Shown here: piece by piece, positions 1 to 4,432 of the stretch | How positions within the stretch are numbered: the stretch's first letter is position 1 | How the letters are laid out: each line of letters begins with the position of its first letter | NCBI GenBank assembly: GCA_009929095.1 | Contig: SABF01000041.1 | Coordinates: 1-10,219, forward strand | Direction: 5' to 3' | Length of the DNA stretch: 10,219 nucleotides | Source: Erysipelotrichia bacterium | Lineage (GTDB): Bacteria > Bacillota_I > Bacilli_A > Erysipelotrichales > Erysipelotrichaceae | The notes under the pieces: generated by a model | The model's database searches: none | What the model was told of the DNA's origin: nothing | Seen by the model: the letters and a program-made list of their open reading frames with translations, nothing else | Made by a program: the position numbers and the translations under genes

Positions 1-408
1 GATCAATGGAAGCTTGTTCCTGCGGCAGTATTCTGTCAGTTCGTTCTGAAGTTCACCTCTGCCGATTTCCTTAAATGCACTGGTTGCAATGACAGCAATC
101 TTTACTTTGCGCTCAACGCAATCCTCCAGCACAGACTTCACGATATGTGCCGGTACCGCAATGAATGCAAGATCTACTTCTTCATCAATATCCTTCACTG
201 TCGCATATGCCTTGAGTCCCTGCACACTGTGACAGCGCGGATTCACAGGGAATATCTTTCCCTGGTATCCCCACTTACGCAGTCCTTCGATTACCTTATA
301 GCCAACTTTGGCATCAAGACGGCTGGATCCAACCACAGCAATTGATGAAGGGTTGAGCGCATACTTCAGACGATCAACCACATAAGGTCTGCTCTTCTCG
401 ATCTTCAT
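1..408 (-). CDS. Acyl-CoA synthetase (NDP-forming) / CoA-binding domain protein, N-terminal part (runs off window)
   Basis: The 136 visible residues match the N-terminal CoA-binding Rossmann domain of the ADP-forming acetyl/acyl-CoA synthetase family, which interconverts acyl-CoA + ADP + Pi and acid + CoA + ATP in the cytoplasm. Seen directly: the nucleotide/CoA-binding loop SIAVVGSSR (residues 22-30), then GYKVIEGLRKWGYQGKIFPVNP (first strand-helix-strand, ending near residue 57), DLAFIAVPA (79-87) and KIAVIATSAFKEIG (103-116). These follow the family order. The start ATG (408-406) lies 2 bases after the upstream gene's stop, and its Shine-Dalgarno (AGGAAGGAGG) sits inside the end of that gene, so the two are almost certainly cotranscribed and translationally coupled. 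The C-terminal part (ligase domains, active-site His) lies outside the window, so full-length synthetase versus stand-alone CoA-binding protein cannot be decided. Confidence 0.88.
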   Translation of the reverse strand, partial: MKIEKSRPYVVDRLKYALNPSSIAVVGSSRLDAKVGYKVIEGLRKWGYQGKIFPVNPRCHSVQGLKAYATVKDIDEEVDLAFIAVPAHIVKSVLEDCVERKVKIAVIATSAFKEIGRGELQNELTEYCRRNKLPLI

Positions 409-410
409 AA

Positions 411-1637
411 TCAACGGTCCTCCTTCCTATCTGTACAGAAAGGACAGATGACACCCTCACTCTGCTGTCTGTTCTGTAAGAAGTCATCCGTGAAGATGCA
501 TTCCTCCCAATAATCATCTTGGTCATCCAGTCTCGCAGTCCAGCGTCTGAACTGACGCGGAGTCTGTGCTTCTTTTACCTCTTCTACTTCAGGATAAGAT
601 TCGATCAGTTTTCGCAGCGCATCAATGTCACATACTTCTTCATATGCCATCATGATCATGTCATGATAACTGTCCGTAAATTCAAAGAAGTTGTTGAATT
701 CTTCATGTGCACACAGTTCATCAGCAATCTCTGCTTTGCGCCATGCCGGAACATTCTGGAACAGTCTCACCAGGAAACTGTGATTTGTCAGTCCCAGTTT
801 CATATAGTTCAGATAAATCATCGGAATTACGAAACGCCCATCATCTACGATATGTGCAAGATCATCATGCATAGTCTTTCCATCCAGACCGGAAAGTCTT
901 TGGAGAACATCATAATCAAACAGATCCGCTCCGCTCTCTGTGTTGTTCAGAGCTTCTATGATTGCCATATCCCTGGCATCTACTTCTTTTGTCATAGCCA
1001 GCAGTTTTTCCTGAGCATCCTTTGACCATGCATAGTGCCGGAACACTGATGGATCGCTGTCGAACATATTTACACTGCTCTCACGCAGGTCTCTGCGTAT
1101 CGGGCAAAGATGCACATACTCAATGTTGGGATTGCTCTTAAGAGGATCAATGATAGATACAAGCAGATTATCCAGTACACGCATATGATTTCCGCAATAG
1201 TAATCAAAGTCTCCATTGCATGCATAGCCAGTACAGATCTCGTCTTTGTACTGAATCCAGTGCGTAACTTCTTCACGCTGTTCCGGTGTGATATCCTTCT
1301 TCAGTTTCACAACCCAGTAGTACAGTCCAAACCCATAGACTGAAACTGCAGAATTCTTTACAAGCATGAGAATTCGTTTATCGTACATTCTCTTAATTCT
1401 TTCTGCGATTTCCTTCTGCTTGATGCCTGTTTTCTCTTCCACCTTTTTCAGATTGAATACTTCCGGGTGTGTCTGGTAGAAACTCTTGGCGACATTAAAT
1501 CCCGCAAACTTTGCGCTGTCATTGCCTACAATTCCCGGTTCCAGCATTCCCAATCCATGTGGTGCAAAGAAATACTTCTTCATCCATTCCTGACGTTCGT
1601 CTGTTCCCAGCAGATAATTCTTCTTGTTGCTACTCAT
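411..1637 (-). CDS. Double Lrp/AsnC-like regulator-type protein (tandem winged-helix + RAM-like halves, C-terminal CxxC-type tail)
   Basis: 408 residues, more than twice a normal Lrp/AsnC protein (about 150). Residues ~60-94 look like an Lrp-type helix-turn-helix (LKKVEEKTGIKQKEIAERIKRM), followed by a beta-alpha-beta-beta-alpha-beta RAM-like stretch at ~102-185 (YGFGLYYWVVKL...NIEYVHLCPIRRDL). A second, more divergent winged-helix-like segment lies at ~222-272 (DARDMAIIEAL...LQRLSGLDGKTMHDDLAHIVDDGRFV), then a second RAM-like region at ~285-355. The tail carries CPFC at 398-401, a possible metal or redox site. The start is supported by a Shine-Dalgarno (GGAAGGAGA) about 11 bases upstream. 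The gene is followed after 2 bases by an acyl-CoA synthetase gene, so it may sense an acid, amino acid or CoA ester relevant to that enzyme (inference). The domain call is from motif reading only; I do not recognise a named family. A non-DNA-binding ligand sensor remains possible. Confidence 0.6.
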   Translation of the reverse strand: MSSNKKNYLLGTDERQEWMKKYFFAPHGLGMLEPGIVGNDSAKFAGFNVAKSFYQTHPEVFNLKKVEEKTGIKQKEIAERIKRMYDKRILMLVKNSAVSVYGFGLYYWVVKLKKDITPEQREEVTHWIQYKDEICTGYACNGDFDYYCGNHMRVLDNLLVSIIDPLKSNPNIEYVHLCPIRRDLRESSVNMFDSDPSVFRHYAWSKDAQEKLLAMTKEVDARDMAIIEALNNTESGADLFDYDVLQRLSGLDGKTMHDDLAHIVDDGRFVIPMIYLNYMKLGLTNHSFLVRLFQNVPAWRKAEIADELCAHEEFNNFFEFTDSYHDMIMMAYEEVCDIDALRKLIESYPEVEEVKEAQTPRQFRRWTARLDDQDDYWEECIFTDDFLQNRQQSEGVICPFCTDRKEDR

Positions 1638-1714
1638 AAAAATTCAGTCTCCTTCCTGTGTCTGCTGCGCCATGATTGCGCGTTGATACATCTGTAAATC
1701 TATAACTTAATCAT

Positions 1715-1744
1715 AGTATATCTGCCGATGAAAAACATATCCAA
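1715..1744 (-). promoter_or_regulatory. Candidate sigma-A promoter of the double-Lrp / acyl-CoA synthetase unit
   Basis: On the minus strand, TTGGAT (1744-1739) and TATACT (1720-1715) are separated by 18 bases. The -10 has 5 of 6 consensus bases and the -35 is moderate. It lies about 78 bases upstream of the start codon, in an AT-rich stretch that also holds a second possible -10 (TATGAT just downstream). It is the best promoter-like pair seen between this gene and the divergent DUF5684-type gene. Confidence 0.45.
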
Positions 1745-2163
1745 ATATCATTATTTGCCGTATTCCATCAATATCTTCACCTGATCATCGTGGCAATTCC
1801 GGGAATACTGCAGTTAACGCATCTGCTGTACCAGAACAAGAAACAATCAAAGGAAACAAAATACTGTTTCCTAATAAAACTTTTAGTCTGTCTGCGCATT
1901 TTGGCATAGCAAATCAGAGAGTTCATTCTCACTCCTCAGGTAAGCAGAATTCACAATCCCCCATTAGCATGCACAAATTATTTTTCTCATTAGCTCAATC
2001 TTAAGAAGACTGCAGACAAATTATGAGCACTAATAGTGAAAAGGGATAAAATAGACACATTGATATTTTGCCAAGTTTTCACAAACGCAAGGTTTGATAC
2101 GGTAAAATGCAGTTTGGTCATTGTTTAGCGTGACCCGTGATATTTATCGAAAGGGGATAAAAT
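1745..2163. other. Intergenic region between divergent transcription units
   Basis: I see no convincing coding region on either strand. An 8-bp perfect inverted repeat (AGGAAACA / TGTTTCCT, 1851-1858 and 1865-1872, 6-base loop) is followed by AATAAAACTTTT. It is too AT-rich and lacks a proper T-tract, so it is at best a weak terminator. For the plus-strand gene, TTCACA (2078-2083) and TAAAAT (2103-2108) are each one base from consensus, but the 19-base spacing is long. This is a low-confidence promoter. Confidence 0.5.
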
Positions 2164-2164
2164 A
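2038..2164 (+). repeat. 16-bp direct repeat, one copy forming the ribosome binding site of the DUF5684-type gene
   Basis: The segments at 2038-2053 and 2149-2164 match at 15 of 16 positions (GAAAAGGGATAAAATA and GAAAGGGGATAAAATA), offset by 111 bases. The second copy contains the Shine-Dalgarno AAGGGG and ends on the first base of the proposed ATT start. Downstream of each copy is a loosely similar ACA-TTR stretch (GACACATTGAT and GATACATTAAC), suggesting a small, decayed duplication of the gene's 5' end rather than chance. Confidence 0.5.
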
Positions 2165-2166
2165 TT
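2151..2166 (+). promoter_or_regulatory. Ribosome binding site with non-canonical ATT start codon
   Basis: AAGGGG (2151-2156) lies 7 bases before ATT (2164-2166). An in-frame TAA at 2158-2160 blocks any start farther upstream. The next in-frame codon of ATG, GTG or TTG type is deep inside the protein (ATG at 2515). ATT is therefore the only start that keeps the whole domain and has a correctly spaced Shine-Dalgarno. Confidence 0.6.
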
Positions 2167-2694
2167 ACGGATACATTAACAGACATCAGCACCATCATCG
2201 CCGCAGCAGGCATTGCTATCCTGGCTTTTTTACTTATCTGGTATGTTCTGAGTGTTATCGCCATTTTCCAGGAATTCAAAAAGGCCGGAGAAAAAGGCTG
2301 GAAGGCAATCATTCCTCTATATCGTCAGTTCATTCTTTTCAAGATCGTCTGGAAGGATGAAAAGGTTAAGTTCATCTGGCTCATTTCATTCCTATGCCAG
2401 ATCATTCTTGGCCCTCTCAGTATTCAGCTTGCTCTTGCCAACGGCAACAATGCAGAGACAGTTGCTGATTACTTCGGGAAAATCTTCTCAGCAATAGCTC
2501 ACGGCAACATTCTTATGTATGTAAGTTCCCTGGGTGGAATCATTGCAGCAGCTCTCAACATGATCCGCAACTATCAGCAGTCCAAAGCTTTCGGACATGC
2601 AGTCGGCTATACAATCGGTCTGATCACATTGCCAACCATCTTCAACCTGATTCTTGGTTTGGGAAAATCTGCATACGCAGGCCCGCAGGACTAA
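2164..2694 (+). CDS. DUF5684-type small multispanning membrane protein, AUU start
   Basis: 176 residues when initiated at ATT (read as Met: MTDTLTDISTII...). There are four hydrophobic segments: ~8-35, ~70-91, ~116-134 and ~148-166. Between the first two is a conserved-looking cytoplasmic loop, KKAGEKGWKAIIPLYRQ (39-55), and near the C-terminus is FNLILGLGKSAYAGPQ (160-175). These two motifs are what I associate with DUF5684 proteins, sometimes annotated as signal-peptidase-like although they carry no catalytic Ser/Lys dyad. I see none here. Function is unknown; a membrane-associated accessory role is all that can be said. The gene stands alone: the neighbour upstream is divergent, and a strong terminator follows 39 bases after the stop. 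The reading frame is uninterrupted to the TAA, so it is not an obvious pseudogene. If the ATT is a sequencing error or a recent ATG mutation, the product is unchanged. Confidence 0.8.
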   Translation: MTDTLTDISTIIAAAGIAILAFLLIWYVLSVIAIFQEFKKAGEKGWKAIIPLYRQFILFKIVWKDEKVKFIWLISFLCQIILGPLSIQLALANGNNAETVADYFGKIFSAIAHGNILMYVSSLGGIIAAALNMIRNYQQSKAFGHAVGYTIGLITLPTIFNLILGLGKSAYAGPQD

Positions 2695-2732
2695 TTACTG
2701 TTCAGCAAGTCTTTTTCACCAATCATCGAAGC

Positions 2733-2770
2733 ATCCGCTGCCTTATGACAGCGGATTTTTTATTATTTTC
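2733..2770 (+). terminator. Intrinsic terminator after the DUF5684-type gene
   Basis: A perfect 8-bp stem (ATCCGCTG 2733-2740, CAGCGGAT 2749-2756) with an 8-base loop runs directly into TTTTTATTATTTT. The GC-rich stem and U-tract make it a textbook Rho-independent terminator. Confidence 0.9.
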
Positions 2771-3356
2771 ATTTCATCCCTGCATCATGACACGTGAATG
2801 ATTCTTTGACCATTTATAGATATTCTCTGCAGGCTAGTATCTCCTGGCATACATCTTCAGTATTCATCATTTTACAGTGATCCGGCTGATTTCCGGCATT
2901 GCTAATTATTGTGTTATACCCGAAAGCAGGCAGCCGATTCCCAGCTGCAGCATGCCTTTGCCGGATTGTTCCATCGTCATGTTTCTGTTTCTGTCATTTT
3001 CGGTCAGACAGTAAATGAAGTTATAAAGGAAGTTTCATTGGTATTATTAGCTGAAACGGCGATACATGTAAAAATCTCTTAGTATATTTTCACCTTAAGT
3101 TAATTGCCTGGGGTGTCATGACATCAGCATTTCAGAATTGCCATAATCAATTCTGGATAAATGCAAATGTATCCTTCTGTTTACGCGCATTAGCTGTGCT
3201 TGTCTTCATGCTGAATTTACAGCCTTATGCGGCTATGTTTACTTTTATGTTTTTGTCAGCAAAGGCGCTGATGCTGATTCAATTTTCAGGAAACTAATTA
3301 TATCAGTCATGTGACGCTTCAGTTCTATCATGATTTTCACCCATCCGATACATTGA
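2771..3356. other. Gene-poor, apparently decayed stretch
   Basis: No recognisable gene. The longest open stretch noticed is a 59-codon ATG-initiated frame at 3118-3297 (plus). Its second half is hydrophobic (CLRALAVLVFMLNLQPYAAMF...), but it lacks a good Shine-Dalgarno and has no recognised family; it could be a gene fragment. On the minus strand, short pieces around 2850-2990 read like fragments of a small membrane protein but are broken by stops. The stretch looks like degenerate DNA upstream of the damaged PAP2 gene. Confidence 0.4.
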
Positions 3357-3998
3357 GTGCAGGCAATCGGTCTAAATGCTTCATTCATTGGTCTGACCAA
3401 ATTCAACGGATTCTTCTATGAATTAACCTGAACACAAACGCCGATTTACACAACCTCCGATTTGCTTGAACTGATTCCGATATTGATGTCTCCTGGATTT
3501 GCTGTACTTGGACTTATTCAGTTTATAAAAACAAAGCGTCTTTTCAAGGTTGATCAAGATATCTTGGTTCTTGGTGGATTTTATATCCTCGTGTTTGCCT
3601 CGTACATTCTGTTTGAAGTATTCGCAGTTAATTACCGTCCATTGCTGAGCGGCGGAAAAGTAGAGACTTCCTATCCTTCATCGACAACACTGTTAGTCTT
3701 ATGTGTCATATCTGCAGCTGCAATGCAGTTTAACGAACGCACACAGAATCCACATTTGAAAAGTGCCGTAAAAATATCTATAGCTGCATTTTCTGCTTTT
3801 ATGGTTATTGGCAGATTGGCTTCAGAATTTCATTGGTTCACAGATATTATTGACAGTGTACTTTTTAGTGCAAGCTTTGTGATGGTTTGCATTTCAATAA
3901 AACTGGAAAAAGCATTTTCTGCGAGGGCCAGGCTGAACAGAACACCACTTTCATTGCTGTCAAAGAAAGCCATAGTCTGCAATCCACAAATATCATAA
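3357..3998 (+). pseudogene. PAP2-superfamily phosphatase, damaged (in-frame TGA, N-terminus lost)
   Basis: PAP2 proteins are membrane phosphatases acting on lipid phosphates such as undecaprenyl diphosphate. The intact 3' part (178 codons from a TTG at 3462) has the family's order: FIKTKRLFKVDQDILVLGGFYILV, NYRP (57-60; phosphate-binding Arg), SYPSSTT (70-76; position of the PSGH motif), and GRLASEFHWFTD (117-128; Arg, catalytic-type His124, Asp128), with membrane helices between. The same frame continues upstream through an in-frame TGA (3429-3431) into VQAIGLNASFIGLTKFNGFFYELT (3357-3428), the expected extracellular N-terminal region, then hits another TGA at 3354. The first membrane helix is not found. 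The PSGH histidine is Thr here, and the last ~30 residues look atypical. No Shine-Dalgarno precedes the TTG. Most likely a decaying gene; a shortened, still expressed version is less likely. Confidence 0.65.
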
Positions 3999-4221
3999 TG
4001 TGATGGCATTTCTATCATTCACAGAGTTATTTCGCAGAGTTTCATACAGTAAAAGTTTCTTCGTCTAATTTACTCCGAACTCATCTGCTGTAAAACTATT
4101 CTCGAATATTCAGCAGCTGTCATAACAGGAAAAGCAGCATTAACTGACTTCATTCACAAATCAGTGATAGATGGAATTCGATTGAAATATAAACAAAATT
4201 CCGTTTTTTAATACAACGCGG
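3999..4221. other. Intergenic stretch after the PAP2 remnant
   Basis: No gene is assigned. An open plus-strand frame at 4053-4211 (52 codons, ending in TAA) reads like protein in its second half (AAVITGKAALTDFIHKSVIDG) but has no ATG or ribosome binding site, so it may be a remnant. GGAATT (4173-4178) and AATTCC (4197-4202), followed by G and six T, form a weak terminator-like structure with an 18-base loop. Confidence 0.35.
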
Positions 4222-4392
4222 TATACACAGGCCGGTTTTTACCTAATACTCATATACACAAATAGCTTTTTTGATCAGCATTCAATAATATTTGTATGTG
4301 TATATACAGTTAGAGTAAACATTGCAGACAAAGTGTATAATTTCATCATATTAGCATGTTCAATGAGCGTTTGACATTAATAGTATATACAC
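4222..4392. promoter_or_regulatory. Cluster of five TATACAC heptamers upstream of the LevR-like regulator (candidate operators)
   Basis: TATACAC occurs at 4222-4228, 4253-4259 and 4386-4392 on the plus strand, and at 4298-4304 and 4333-4339 on the minus strand. The copy at 4333-4339 overlaps a TATAAT (4336-4341), and the copy at 4386-4392 fills the end of the spacer of the proposed promoter. I found a sixth copy only at 9244-9250, upstream of the GH1 gene. Such clustering in under 200 bases is more than AT-richness would easily give, but part of it could reflect -10-like sequence. Confidence 0.5.
4252..4305. repeat. Imperfect inverted repeat in the regulator's upstream region
   Basis: The left arm ATATACACAAATA (4252-4264) is the reverse complement of TATTTG (4289-4294) plus TGTATAT (4299-4305), with four extra bases (TATG) splitting the right arm. 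Each arm contains one TATACAC heptamer. It could be a dimer or looping operator, or a cruciform-prone site. Confidence 0.45.
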
Positions 4393-4398
4393 TACTAT
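4371..4398 (+). promoter_or_regulatory. Candidate sigma-A promoter of the regulator-PTS operon
   Basis: A perfect -35 TTGACA (4371-4376) is followed after 16 bases by TACTAT (4393-4398; 4 of 6 consensus bases). Transcription would begin around 4405, which places the upstream ATG at 4397 inside the -10 and supports the ATG at 4433 as the true start. A second TATAAT at 4336-4341 lacks a matching -35. Confidence 0.55.
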
Positions 4399-4432
4399 GG
4401 GTTTGTCGACAAACACATGCGGAAAGAGACAT

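Noticed and set aside
519..1343. Plus-strand open frames opposite the double-Lrp gene
   Set aside because: They have no ribosome binding sites or recognisable domains and lie antisense to a well-supported coding region; they are shadow frames.
2850..2990. Minus-strand fragments resembling a small membrane protein with a basic C-terminus
   Set aside because: Each piece is under 30 codons and separated by stops, and no family could be named.
3118..3297. 59-codon hydrophobic open frame as a small membrane-protein gene
   Set aside because: It has no clear Shine-Dalgarno, no recognised family, and lies in an otherwise decayed stretch. It is kept only as a remark on that region.
3429..3431. TGA recoding (selenocysteine or reassigned TGA) in the PAP2 gene
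   Set aside because: TGA acts as a normal stop context elsewhere (the 411-413 stop is TGA), there is no SECIS-like hairpin after it, a second TGA lies upstream, and the site is not a catalytic position. A nonsense mutation is simpler.
4173..4210. Terminator-like hairpin with T-tract before the regulator promoter
   Set aside because: The stem is only 6 AT-rich pairs with an 18-base loop; it is unlikely to be stable enough.
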